This document shows positions 13,201 through 28,200 of a stretch of DNA of 64,000 bases, piece by piece. Origin of the DNA: Pterobdella sp. o SKG-2022 (Eukaryota; Annelida; Clitellata; Hirudinida; Piscicolidae); the NCBI GenBank assembly GCA_964035795.1, contig OZ038322.1, positions 24,572,359 through 24,636,358 on the forward strand. Direction: 5' to 3'. Positions within the stretch are counted from its first letter, which is position 1. Each line of letters begins with the position of its first letter. The translations under genes and the position numbers were made by a program. Below the pieces are notes generated by a model, which saw only the letters and a program-made list of their open reading frames with translations, ran no database searches and was not told the DNA's origin.

Positions 13201-16200
13201 TGGTGGCAAACTTGAATCTAAGCCATATTGAAGAGGGTAATTTCGTGTTAAATGCTAATAATAGAAATAATAGCAACCATTAAAATATATCCGTTCGCTT
13301 GTTGTGCATTCAAATAAGAATCTTCATATATTAAACATATGAAATTGAACGTACCATAGAAGACAAATTGAAACTTGGAATCACATTCAAAGGTATTTTA
13401 AAGCCTACTTTCACAGGAAAACGAAGTCATATGAAATAAGTTTCATTTTTCCATCAGTTTACTGATTGGATTTGTAACAACATACTGCATTGTAACTTCA
13501 TGTGAAAACACTAGTGAATGTATACATAGAGAAACTTTTGAAATCATGGCAGTAGTCTGAAATGCAAATTTTAAAAATGCTTTCAAAGGAATCATTAGCT
13601 CATAAGACATGAAAATTTCTAACCTCATTAGAGATCTTTTATATTTTGTTCAAATAAGTTGGTTTCAACTTTTGGCATTTATGAATTTTTGCATTCGTTA
13701 AGAAACTTCATAAATACAGCAACTAGTGAACGCTTCCTGGATTTTGAAACATCTTCTTCAAAGCTTTATATTTTCTGATGTTTTGATGCAAAGAAAGATT
13801 GCAAAAAGCCACTTAATATAAAACCTTCAAAAATAGTAGTCTTTAAATCTTATTTATGACTTTGAAAATACAACACAAAGCCACCCTAAGTATCTTCACA
13901 AACATTAACTTTTCACAATCTAATGATAATAAGCAACGATTGTATAACAGAATTATTTCAAAAGTTATTACAAATTGATAGGGTTTGAGAAGTTTCATGA
14001 TTTAATAGGACGAACTGCAAAACATGTGTTGTAGAAATCGTTCAACTTGGTATTTCTGGTGAATTTTTATATCGAGTTGATTGAATGAGAAGCTCAAAGC
14101 AAAACATTACGAAAATAGTTTATAAATCATCTTAAGACAGAAAAAATGGCTATTTGAACTTGACGCGTTATTCATACACATACCACGCCACCTATTTGCA
14201 TTTCAATTGTTTTTGATTTGTGGAATAATTTAAAATTATTACTCAAAGTTCTTACATTGATTTATTTCTTGATAATACGAATGTATTGTGGTGGTGTCTA
14301 AGCCATGAGTTCAAGATTAGATTGAATTATGTGCGTTGTGGCAACTATAATTATAGAATCAATTTCCATTGGCCAAAAAATTTTTAAAAACTGAAAAAAT
14401 CAATTTTTTTTTAAATTTTCAAAGTTTCCATAAATTAAACTTTATTTTTCACTTTAAAATCCTTGAAAATCATCGGCGTCGTTTTTATCGTCGTTCGGAA
14501 GATTTCTTTGACATTGAATGATTATGGGACGATAAAAGTTAATTTAATATAATAGCAAGATAAAATTTATTCCAAATAAACAAAACAATTCAAAGTAATT
14601 CATAAAAAATTGAAAAAAAAAATATTTCAACCTATTTTATAATGAAACAAATTGCACAAAATTCTAAAACAATAAATTTCAACTTGAAAACATCAACTCA
14701 ACAATATTACAATAAAAAAGTAAATTATAAACACTAGATAAAAATTAAAGCGATAAAACTATATTATTTTAAATCAAAAATTATAAGCTTTTCGAGTGAA
14801 TATAACGAAGTTTGCATGAAATGCCTGGAAGATACAAAAGACACAACACATGTTTCGATACAATCCTTACACTACAGCTACTCTTAAATTCTGGCCATCA
14901 TATTTTAAAGTAGACTCCCAAATGAGGGTTTCTGTGATATTCATGAAAAATATTTTAGTTTTACGCATTAAATTTTTAACCATTGAAAAGCATTGATCTC
15001 ATGTAATCCTGTTACAACAGACAACTGTAGAGAATTATTGAAGTAGCTAAAAGTCATCCATGCAGTATTATCAAACCCATATGTATTTTCTAGAATTCTT
15101 TTGTTACCTCATAAATTGTATTGAAATTTATTTGTTTCCGTCATGAATAATGGTAATATTTATGTTATCGTACGTTTTCATAATATATCGAGTTGTTTTA
15201 TATTGTTTTCTCTTATATTACTGTATATTTTTCTTTATATTATTATATTTCTTTTTTTGTATCATTTATTTTCTCTAATCGTTCGTCACAATGCGATTCC
15301 CCGACGGTCAAAGAAGTTCAAATGAATTGAGGTAGTTTTAGAAACAAAAGAGGCAAACGCACCAGATATCTGATAGGCTTAGTGCATGAAGTCTTTAACG
15401 ATTAGAGCCATTAAAAGTGATCAAAAAATTTTAAGATTATGGAGTAATGAGGAACACTGGATGAAATAGCCTAGACTGATTTTAGGATATGGGAAACATT
15501 TTAAAGAAATATTAGTGTGGTTTTGTGAAAGACCGAGGAAGCAACTGAGATGATTTTTGAAAAAAGTATTTTCCCGTTTCAATTATGTTTTAGAGATGAT
15601 GTTTTAAACAGATGGTTATAGGTTGAAGTTTATGGGATGCTGGATAACTTCATAAATACCTTTTTGTCTTGAGTTTTTTCCTCCTTGAACAAAAAATTCC
15701 AATGAGTTGACCAGATGTAGTGTTTCCTATCTTTACTCTTCCATCAAATGGCTCACAAAACATAATAAAGATAACATTTTGAAACATCATTTTGCATCCA
15801 TCAAGTTAATGGCTTCTCCAAGTGATTAATTTCTCTTCATCGTGTACTTTTTTATAACAGAAAAGCTCCGGTTGGTTAGTTTTGTAATTTCTTGCTGATG
15901 AAGATTATGTCAATATCTGGAGTTTTTTTGGCTACGATTGTAATTCAAACTATGGACATTTGTAAATATTTTATGTTAATAAAAAAAAATACTGGTTTTC
16001 CATTTTAACTTATTGATCTATGAAGATTTATTTAGATTTAATCATTTTTATTATTCAAGCTTACATCAACAAACTCCTAAAAAACACGAAAAAGCCTAAT
16101 TAGTCCAATTAAGAAAGCATTGTTTTATGCACCCTTCATATAGATTTAATTATAAGCCATTAAGCTTATTTCGCAACTTTCACAAAGCTCTCCTCCAATT

Positions 16201-19200
16201 AAAAAATATTTATTGAAAAGATAAAATTCAACTTATAAGCAATACCACATTTGTTGAATTTAATCTATCGTCATTGAAGACATCCATTACTCGAGGTATG
16301 AGGAAATTTATTGTTACGACATGCGGGCCTCTTGTGTTTGTAAAAGAGTAAAAGTGTTTAGTTACAGCTCCAAGAGGATGATTCGTTTAATTTGTTTTAT
16401 TAATATGTTTGTTGTTCATAGTTTTACGACACATTACTTTGAAATTTTTGAACATATTTCTCAGAATAACGAAGATTCGTTGAAGGTTGAAATTCTTAGT
16501 AGCTAAATTTAAAACACACATCACTTTTCTGTTAAATTTTTAAAAACTAAAACTACTATCAACACGGAGTTATAAACAATTTCAAAACGACTCTTTGCAG
16601 GAATAAAAGAAAGAAACACTACATCATCTTCGACATCAGCCTCCACTCTCGAGGGCGCACAAAACGTTGTAGATCAACTAGAGATCGACTGCTCCAAAGT
16701 CAATTGTAAATTATTGCACCCAAACTCTGCATCTACTATGTCCTGTCCACACGATTCTTATTTAAGTACACCAAAAAAAACATCTAAGAGCTTCTCATCA
16801 AACTCATTACCGTCAGCTTCTCTGTCGCTTCTTCAAGAAAAACTATCCGTAATCAAAGTTGAGGATCTATTCCATAAATGTTGCAAAGCTTACAAGAACG
16901 AAACATCGCAAGAAAAACCAACAAAAACAAAAAAAAATAAGTCATACAAAAATATTTTTAACTTTAAAAGCTTGCTACAAAACTGCGTCTGCTACCCATG
17001 CCCTAATGAGCAAAGCTTGAACTGCTCTTCGACCACGCTTCCTTACTTAGTGAAAGCTGGCACCAACAAGCCTGGATCCTGCTGTCCTATATACAAATGT
17101 ATGCCTCGAGGTGCGTATCTTTTTTGCTTTATTTTTAGCTATTTTTATATAGTTTTTTTGGTTATAAACTATATTTAAACCTTTATAACCAAAGATCTTT
17201 TTTCTAGTTAATTTTTCATCAAAAAATAAGACGTTACCATCATTTTTAGCTTAGTTAATTGATTCACGTTTAGATTTTTACATCACACTTTGCCATCAAA
17301 TCAATGTAAATAAAATATATTGCTCAAGCTTATCTTTATCTCTATTTTTTATTGACATATTATGGTTATGAAATGTGCAAAACACATGATAAAGAACACG
17401 TCGGCCATCACGCTCCCATGATATTGGTAACTTGAGAATATAAAAAAAGCCTTACATGTGAATATAATTAGAATTTTGTCTTTGTCATAACACATAAAAC
17501 TTTGAGCAGTAGTTATGAAAAAAAACGCTCTAAAAACATCCTTGGAAACGCATTATTTTGAAATTAATTGTATTATAAAGTTATTATTATTGCTAGCATA
17601 ATTAAGTTATTAAACCAAGACTTACACATGTTGGTGCACTTAAGCTTGATGTAGTGGTTTTTATTAAGAATCAGCTGTTTAATGAAAACAACTCGAGCCT
17701 TATAAGAAACTGATAGGAATGCTTTTGAATCTTGCATCATTACTCATGAGTCCTAGTTATTAAAATGGATTAAAAGTGCATGAATTAATTATGAATATCA
17801 TGAACTTAAAATTAGACAATAATGCATTTGCTTGGTAGATTCATGAGTTATGATTGTTATCAAGGCAACTTATCAACCCTTAAAACTGCTTACTCAGCCC
17901 ATTTGATAGATCATCTTCAAATAAATATCTAATCTATTTTTGAGGTATATAAGGAATGATTGATATTGTATATTTAGTTAAGTTCAAAACCTTTAGTCAT
18001 AGTGTTAACTTATGGTAATGCACTAGGCAAAAAGATACACAATAGAATGAAAAAAGATGATAATGGAGTTGAGAAAGCAAATATTTGATAATTGCTGAGA
18101 TATAAATCAAAAGATAAACACTGAAAGTGTAAGTTAATTCAGTTTTAGTTTACTTACTTCGGTAACGTGTCTTTACACTATGTGAGAGGCTGTCTTGGAA
18201 ATGGTCTGAGATTGAGAAACAGCAAAACAAGAAGGAAAAATCGTTAAAATAGTTTGCAAATTTAATTTTTATCCTAAAAAATTCGAAAATCTGATTAAAC
18301 TTTTATATTTTTTTATATTTGTATAACGCCTTTTAATAGATTTTTTGAATCCTCTAGTTGGTCTTTGTCGTGAGTTTTGATACAAACTGATGAAAATGTT
18401 GAGAACAACATAATTGATAAAATAATCATTTTTCAACAGTTTCTCTCAAAAACAAGAAACCATAAAAAGACTACAGAACTGTTCTGAAATTATATTCATT
18501 TCATTGTTTGGCTTTTGAAAAAATCAACAACGAAAAACTTCAAGAACCAACATTTTGGAGCACTTCATTTTCTCATCTTTAATAATATTTTGGCAAAAAT
18601 CCTTTAGAAAAAAATTTAGTTTCAATTAAAAAATCAAGAGATAAGATAGAAAACTCTCAAAATAGAAAGTAATTTTTTTCAATAGACATTATCTTCAAAC
18701 AATGGAGTCGCAAGGTAAGATTTCCACTAAATATTTCCATGTAGGCTCATTAGAATACATTGAAACGTGTGAGCAATATGGCAAGTTAATGCCAGTCTCA
18801 AGCAACTAATTATCTCACAAAAACACAACAACATTTCTAAAACACATCATTCTTGTGTTTTACTAGGATTATTTTGAATAAATTTTTAAATAAATAAATG
18901 GAAAATAAACTGAGACGAAAACAATTCATTTTTATAGATTATAAATCTCCATTTACTATACTAAGCGCTTTTGATACATGTTCAATTATTTGAAAAACGC
19001 GCTATGTAAATGTAAATGAATATATACAAACCAAAAATTTTCACCAACTCACCAGAAATTCGTGTAGTTCGTTAACAAAAGTGGTTATTTTGTAAATAAA
19101 AACATTTTCATAATGTATTGAGAACTGTGATCTTAAATTTATCTTGTACGAAGGTTCTGAGTTAATTGGTTGGGAAAAGGTTCAGACGCAACTATTCCTA

Positions 19201-22200
19201 GGTTATTATAAGTTACACTACTAGGGTAAAAATAATTGTTTCAAACAGGTGATTAGTGATACCTTTTAACTTTTAAACTGTTTACTATATTAATCTTTCT
19301 TTCTAAACTCAATTTTTGTTTAAAACAAAGTTGTCAACTTTAAAATTTTGTTTTTGCTTGCATTTTTTGCACATATCTTGGAAGATAACTCGTACTGAAA
19401 ATATGATGGTTCATATCTCTCAAAAATGCTCTTACATTCTCTAGTTGAATAAAACTTTTACAGGTAATATACATACATTGTTATTTTCAATTATTTTCTA
19501 TTTCTCTTATTTATGTTTTTATTATTTCTTTTTCTTGATCATTTTTATTATTTCTTATTCTTTATTGTATTTTTTAGATTATTTTTTTTATTTTTCTTAA
19601 ATACATGTGAAAAAATATACGGCATGAAGAAATTTTTCAATGCAGTTTAAATGCAAAACTCACAGCCTGTGGCTTCCAATCCCGGCCATGAGTATCATTC
19701 GACGTAGACTATATTATATTTATGTGTGTAGTAATGACTATATATTTATAAAAATAAATTTATATTTCTATAAGAAGATTTATATATACTGAATACAATC
19801 ATTATCATAACTGCAAAAACTTATTTGCTAGCTCAAAAAGAGGTTCAAATCAAAAAATTAAAAAAAATATTTTAAATTGATTTTTTTGAAATTTTGTTGG
19901 CATTATTACGTTTAATTTACATTATCGAGCTCTCAACTTGAAATTGCATAACTTGATTAGTTTTTTATCGTCTTTCAAAGCATTTAAACACTAGCTCTCT
20001 TCTTAAATCACAACTATTTGATATGATTGTGTTTGTGTGTGTTGGTTTCATTGTGACCTTGCTCAAGAAATCTACGTATGAGCCATTTAATCACTTTGGA
20101 TAATATACACAACTGTTCAATATTATTTGAAAAAGTAAGCGCTTGTAATGAGGTTGATATTTCGAAAATTATTTATTAGTGATCATTAAATATTAATCTA
20201 GTGAAACAATATACAAGCTTAACATAACACTAAGAAAAGCTATCAGTTCTTCAACAAGTGAAAAAGTGAAAGACCAATAAATGAAACTCATAAATATTCT
20301 ATTGAAACAAAAAGTGAGTTTGTTTCCAAAGGAAGTCTTAATTGGAAAAGGCTTAACAATGATTATGAGTCACAGAGTGTTGATAACTAACTTTTTTTCA
20401 AAAAAACCATTCTGGGATTTTTCCATAGATTCTCATATGCGATTTGTTTCCATTCATATTTTGTTGATGTTCACGACTGAAAAATGCTTCAAAATTTTAA
20501 TTTTTTTTTCACCATTTGATCAAATTCTCACAGGGAATCGAGATTTCAATAAATAAGACTGGGATTTTATAACTTTGATGGCATTTTTCTCAGAGAGTTC
20601 TGTTGAAAAATGCGTTTGCAAGCTGATAAACATTTCAAAATAAGACTTCGTCTTGTGATTAAATGCAATGTTTTTAGAATTAACTATTTATAATTTTAAC
20701 TAGAATCTTTTTCAGTATATACAAATTGAATAATTATATTATAAAATATAGTTAATATTATTAAATAAAATTTAATAATTATATAAAAATTCCTCGAACA
20801 TTTCTACACAGACACCGTTTGCAAAGCAATTCTGTGCAACTACAATGAAAGTCAGACCGAGAGTTGCCCCCCTGATAGTACTGAGATCCCTGTAGACTCC
20901 CCGCTCGATATCTGCTGCTTCGAAAAGAAAGGGTTTGTGTTCCATCGATAACCCAGTTCCAATAGGAAATGTTTTTGAAATTAGTTTTGTTATATTATCA
21001 AAGATAGATAAGATAAAGATAAAGAAAATGTTTGTTTATGCTGTATATTGCTTTTGAATTTTGAATTATTTTTAAAGAATATGCATGGGGTATTTTTAAA
21101 AATAACATTTTCATTATTTCTAAAATAATTTTGAATCAATTTTTACTGAAACTTCAATCTGTGAATTATGTCTTTTCAAATTGAAAACAATTTTATGAAT
21201 GATGCAAAAAGATAAATCGCTTAATCTTGAAATGAACAATTTGATTTTTTATCTAATTTTTATATAATATAATCTTTCCAATTTATCTGTCCATATTCCA
21301 GCTTTATCTTAAAATCTTTCCAGCAAATATTCCATCAAATACACTTTTCATTAATTCATTCATCTGAGCACATACTACTCAACATCATGAACCAAAATTT
21401 TTCTTCCAATGAATATATTGTCTTATTCGCCCTTCTTCTCCTGACAGTGAATTCTTTAGCAAATCTTGAAGCTTTGGGCATTAATAAACTATTGTGTTTA
21501 GTTTTACCATAAATCAACTTTTTTCACAAACCTTAAAATTTCAAATCGCCTTGCTTTCTAGAAAAATTTGTTGGAAGTTGTTGGCATTTGATGATTGTGT
21601 GAGAAAGGTGACGAATCAATATTTAAACATTAAGTTTTAACTTCGAAGGAAATTATTAAGATTGGAGATTTCGTAATTGTTTTCATGAATTTTGACGATG
21701 TTTCAAAAAGTCAAAATTTTTGAAAATTTATTCTTTAAACTATAGAAGCTTCAAGTTGTGAAAAATTAAAATTTTATACTTAGATTTATTTATATAATTT
21801 TAACCCAAAAAATATTGTTCTATAAGATTTGATGAAGTTAAAAATATTTTTAACTATTCTGTACAACTATAAAACCATCTTTTTCTTCATCTCAAGCGTT
21901 ATCTGAAGGTGAGATTAAGATTCTAGTCCGTTTGTAAATTAGTGGCTTGAAATAAGACACTTGAAATGAAGCAATAAAAAAAATAATAAGAATAGAAAAA
22001 TAGAAATAGCTAAAAACTTATGCATTTCATTGGTGTGTTAAAAATAGCTAAACATTAAAAATATCTGCAGTTTTGTAAAAAACATGATATAGAGAAGATG
22101 AGTTCTCTTCTATTGAGGATGCAAGACTCGTGTAAATAAACAAATGATAATGCTTTTGGTATGATCTGTAAGTACGTACATCAATCAATGACAGTAGTAA

Positions 22201-25200
22201 TAAAAACTGGAATCATTAAATATATATGAGAAGCTTCAGAAAGGCAATATGTGAGATGGCTTTGAGGATAGCTTGTGTTACCGGCAAAAATTTTCGAAAA
22301 TGTTGATGCATGGTTATTGATTTATCAAAACATTCCAAGTTTTTTAAGAGTTTGTTTTGATAAATATACTAAATTTTTTTCTTTAGAAAGTTCTACAGAA
22401 CATTTTCCATCGTGTTCTCTGGCATCTCTTTCCCATGCCTCTTTCGTTTTCCATCGTTCTCTTCTGGCATCTCCTTCCGATGCCTCCTTCCTTTTTCATC
22501 GTGTTTATGACTTTATAAATCTTTTTCTTCCAAAAATTTTTCTTTCTAACATCTTTCTTCTTTTTTGGTAAGTTTCAATCCAAATAAAGTTCATGCCTCC
22601 TTATATTTATGTTTTCCATCAGTTTATCACCTTCTGTTTCAAACCGCATGAAATATCGCCATTTTTAGATTTTTCCTTTTTTTTCAATTGTTGCCAGAGT
22701 TTTCTCACCGAAAGATTTTCATTAGGCATTCACATGCGTTTTACTTTCTCACCAAAGTCGTCATTCCTTCAGTTAGGTACTTGAAGCTTTCACTCGTTTC
22801 AGTATGCACCTCTTGTAGCCTGCCAAGTTGATTTGCATTCTTTGTTTTGCACTCATGTACTCTTGTTTTCCGCTTTTCATTTTTTTTTTTTCCCTCTTCT
22901 TTGTTTTTCACCAGGAATGACTCCACCATTATAATTCATGAAAACTAAATAATCTGGATAAATTGATACAAAACTATAAGTTAGTTATTTCCAATAGAAA
23001 TATTATGACAAATCTAAGCTAAAAAACATTAAAAGCAAACCTTATCGATAAATCTTCCATAACAAACATTTTAGCATATGAGAAAGCAAACAAAAATTAT
23101 TTATTTCAAAAAAAAACACCAGCCTTTTTGTAAAATGATCTCACATCGTAAAATATGTCTCGTTTCTACTCTACATATACAAACTATACTCCAACTGTCC
23201 TCATAGATGTCAATGCAAGTCTCACGACTACTGCAAAAAAAACAAGCCAAAATGTCCCAGTGGCACGGTGAGAAGAGTGTTGCAAGATGCCCAGCACATC
23301 CCAGGCTCCTGCTGCGGCCGTTATGACTGTATCGATAGTGAGTTTGGATTGTGTATTACATATGTATATCTATAGTCATTTTCTATAGGTTGTATAATAT
23401 TTATGTGGTCTAGAAACTTCTGGAGTTAACGCCACTTTAATCTTGTTTGTACTTGTCTTGTATGGACTGTTTTGTAGATTTATAAATACTGTATCAACTT
23501 TTGATACAACTTTTTTGATTGGATTTATAAATACTGTATCAACTTTTGATACAACTTTTTTGATTGGATTTATAAATACTGTATCAACTTTTGATACAAC
23601 TTTTTTGATTGGATTTATAAATACTGTATCAACTTTTGATACAACTTTTTTGATTGGATTTATAAATACTGTATCAACTTTTGATACAACTTTTTTGATT
23701 GGATTTATAAATACTGTATCAACTTTTGATACAACTTTTTTGATTGGATTTATAAATACTGTATCAACTTTTGATACAACTTTTTTGATTGGATTTATAA
23801 ATACTATCAATTTGTATTTAAGATGTCAAAACATTGCATTTTTAACTGAGTGCACAGCTAGTTTAGTAGTAATTACTGTGCAAACATTTCAATATGGAGT
23901 AGATTTATAGATGAAATAGAATGAGGACTTTATCAAGAGTTAGTGTGGCTTGGTTTTGGTGAGTGTTAGAGTAGAAACTTCAGTTAATTACTAGAATGTA
24001 CATACTCTATCAAAAAAAAATTATTAATCAAACAACCACTTTGAATTAATTAAAGTCTTTGAATTAATCTGCATAGCGGTTGTTTTAGAACGTCTAAGAT
24101 TGACTTATCTTACAAAACTCTACTGCAAGTTTATAATGATAAGATCCAACCTAGAAATGTCGAAACATTAAGCTTTTTGCTACATTTACATTTTTTAATC
24201 AAAATGAATGAATATCTAAATCTAGCTTGTTTGTTTGTTTCTGTGTAATACAGCCATTTTATGATGAAGTTGCCTTTTAAGAATTATGGTAACGAAATCA
24301 AATATCGATTAGGGTTTGTAGGAATGAAATTATACGTCCTGATTGAGTTGAGAGCTGGGTAGGTTCAAAGATGGTTATTTGAGCCTTGAAACTTATCGGT
24401 AGTTTTCAACTTCATGAATTATCATTTAAGCATCCGTCAGACAAGTTTCACTATATGAAGAATATCTTGACAATTAACTTTGAAACTGAGTTTTATGTTG
24501 ATTCAAATGTTGAGAAATAAGACAAAACTCATAATTTTTTTGTGACTAAATATAAAAAATGTTGTGTTGAAAGTTATAAGTTTTTGAAGCTTAAAATTTT
24601 TTCAAAACCCAGAATACTTTTAGTCGTTATATTTTTTATTTGTCTAATAAACGTCTTCAAACGAGTTTTCTCAATACCTTGTAGATAATTAATGTGCCAT
24701 AAATGCAACGTTTTATGGCATATAAAACTTCAGGGGGAACGTATTATTTAAAATGAATGTTTATTTGAGATTTGTAAATAAATCGATATTTTCCAGTTGA
24801 ATGCGAAATTTTTGAAGGTTTAAAGGACGAAATTATGCAAAAAGTGCGAATCAATTTTTTCCAATTGAGAAAATATAAAAATTGGATAAAAGTTCTCATT
24901 TCCAAACCGTAAACAATTATTCATAAAAATGTAGGTTACCTTGGTATTGTAGCAAATTATGTTGAATTGAGAATGACGCCTAGAATGAAGTGAATAATGA
25001 AGGGAATAATTGGAAAGAAAAAATGAGTTTAAGACATTTGAATAAAAAATTGCAAAATTAAAAAATAATGTTAAAATAAACACCAAAAATTAAATTAGTG
25101 AAATTCTAAAAAACGAGTAAGAGTGAAAACATGGCGATAATTATGTTTTTTAAACTCCTTTTGATTGCACGATTAAAACCTTTAAAATGTTACTGGTGCC

Positions 25201-28200
25201 TTGTAAGCCATGAATATCTCAAATGTTATCAAAGTTGCCTCTAATGAAATGCGTTACATTTTTAACACTCAAAAGCTATTTTTATTTATATATTGATAAT
25301 TAAAATTTCTATTTTATGGTTAGTTTTTGTTTTACATAAGCTTATAAATATTTCATAACTCGATAATTGCGAAGCTGTCTATATAGTGGGTAAGCTACAC
25401 CATGAATCAAGAATAACAATAATAATTTTACTAATGATACTAAAATTTAATTGAGTTTAGAATTCTAAAACTCACGATCAGCTGGGAGTACTATAAAAAG
25501 TTCAATTGCGACCAACTTCACGTAAGAAAGCAGTTTTGCCTTAATCTTTATATCAGAAAAAAATTAGGATTCCAAGAATATTTGCAAAAAAAGCAGATTT
25601 CACAGTAGTTTATATTAGATAAACTTTTATTGGGTAATTTTGTGATTCTTTATACGTAGTTGAAGTTGTTGGAAATTCTTAAATATTATGTAGTTGCCTA
25701 CAATATTGATACGGATGGAGCCTGCTTGTATGAGTCTTATCAGGCATTCATAAGGGCGAACTGACTGAATGCAATACGTTATTTAAGCTTTTGAAAGCTT
25801 TATGAACTTTCAATAAGAAAACTTCCACAATTAGAAATTATCAAATGAAAAGAATTTGCATTCTCTATTGACTATTAGAAATAGCTTAAGATAGCGTTGT
25901 TAAAGAGCTCTGAAGGATTTGAAACCAAAGTTTGTCTATTTGAAGACTATAATCGTTTGGAAAATTGTAAAAGCTTTTTAGTTTGATAGCCATTTGCTGT
26001 TCTGTGTTCTGTTTTGCAAACCTACACGACCTTTTAAAAACTTATTTTTATTATCATATTTCATAACTTAAACGCTTTTGATCATATTTGTTAAAAAGAT
26101 GCAAACAATAATCCATAGACACTGGCCTGATAAGCTAGGACGTTTTAAGATGTTAAAAATAAAGCATTAGGAACGTAATTATAATTATTATCTGGAGTGA
26201 GGTATCATTATCGAGAGAGAAATATCAAATAACTAAAAGAGATTTGAGGCTATTTAAAGTGAAAAATGCCTCAGAGCAACTTTGGAATTTTAAAAATACT
26301 ACAAGCATTATAACAACAGAGACGGGCTTGTTTGAAGGACGTTAAAAAGTTCTGGCATGAAACTCTAAAATGGGATTGCTTTGTTTCAATACAATTGTTA
26401 GAACTGCGCCAATATCTGTTTTCTAATTACATTACCAGTCTCTACTCATTTAAATACATATAATGCCAAAGTTATGGTTGCTACTGGTCAGTGCTTTGCA
26501 TAAAAATTAAATACTAAATTCATTCTATAATTAATTTCTTTTTTATAATGTCTTCGGGTAAGAAAGCTTTTAATAACCTTAATGACCAGTTCTCATCAGC
26601 TTGAACACAAGCACATCGATACAGGGTGAACACGTTTGATAGAGGCCAACGCTTTGAGATGATTTATTGCTAATTATCCATTCAAAACCTTATTGAAGTT
26701 GTGATTCAGCAAGGTGATTGAAGGTTCCATGCGACAAGTGTATTCATAATTGTCAAAGCCTGCAAACTTTTGTGGCGCATTTTTTCTTTTTGATTTTTTA
26801 ATCTTTTCCAGTTTTAAATTTTATTTTCATAGTTCCTTTTTTTGAATGGATAGTTTAATTTCATTATTTTATAAGTAAGGCTGGTACACTTCTACGACGT
26901 TTTGGGAAATATGGCGTCCAATGGCAACATTACACTGCACCCTATTTTAACTGAAAACTAAACTGAAATAACAAAAAAATTCTATATTAGTATCCATGTT
27001 TGTATTCAAGAAAAACTTAGTTTAATATGCAAAATTATTTTCATTCAATTTTCATACCAGTTTTCATGGGAGTTTCAAATTTCCAACTTTAGTTTTCACC
27101 CTTAGTCCTAGTTTGTTTACTTCATAGAATCTCAACATCTGTCTTGTGAACTGTTTGCCATTTGAGTCTCGAGTAACTAGAAAAAGTTTGTTTCTTTTCC
27201 TATGAAAACTTATCAGAACTTGGGAAGGTTTAAAAAGAGCTTTTGTTTTACTTCTCTCTTTCTTGGAAAATTTACTGAAATGTCTTTTCGCGCGAAAACA
27301 GTGCTTATAAATGCCTTATTCAAATTACAAACACTCAAGTTTAGATTCAAAACCTTAAATATGATAATGATATATGCTTGAAATTCAAAATATAAGATTC
27401 GAATTACCATACGGTGTCGCAAGAAATTGAAAAATTGGAATATTTCTTGTTGGCCTCAAATTATTGAGTTAGCGTGAATTGAGAAATATATTTAATTCAT
27501 TGGTGAATATATTTTAAAATTAAGTTTTGAGCTACTATCGAATGTTTTATCATTTGGAAATCAATTTTAATGGCCAAAACAGATGATTCATATAATTTTT
27601 CTCGATAAAATCATTATTGGAATTTAATTAATTCCCCTTAATATTTGAAATGACTAAAGATTCGTTAGTGTGTTTCTCATACTTGAAAATTGTTACTTAG
27701 CTAAAAACTTTGTATCTCAATAAAATTTATTTGTGTTCTTAAATATACTCAAATGACTAAGGGTAACATTAGTTTATGGGTTTCTTCTAGTTGTACACCG
27801 CCCTAGAATCCTTCGGTAACTCCCATGCAGAATATACACAAAATTCTATTAAATACAATGTATTAATTGTTCATTTTGATTATCATACTCTTTTGAATAC
27901 AACTTTGAACTGCATCCAACTTGGCGTCTGTGCTTTACTGCTTTTCTTTTTCGTCCGTAAAAGCATTCCGGTCTCAGAAATATTTGTCATGGCGCACCAG
28001 TATATAAAACTAGATAGCGAATTGAAAACGTTGAGCGGTATTAATGATGATACTAATAAACAGAACTAATCTAAATCCTATCCAAATGTATTTGTCCACA
28101 TCACATTCAAACTCACGCAGTTTCGTTAGCAGACTCGACCAGGTGCAAATATGAGAACATAACCAAGAACTCTGGAGACACCTGGGTGGATGGATGTAAA

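Noticed and set aside
16714..17178. Independent gene of 154 aa
   Set aside because: It is CRIM1 exon 2 read from an internal ATG past its donor into intron 2.
23376..23910. Long overlapping frames on both strands with 15-residue repeats
   Set aside because: They are translations of the 45-bp minisatellite, whose period keeps all frames open; there is no start context, splice support or non-repetitive domain.
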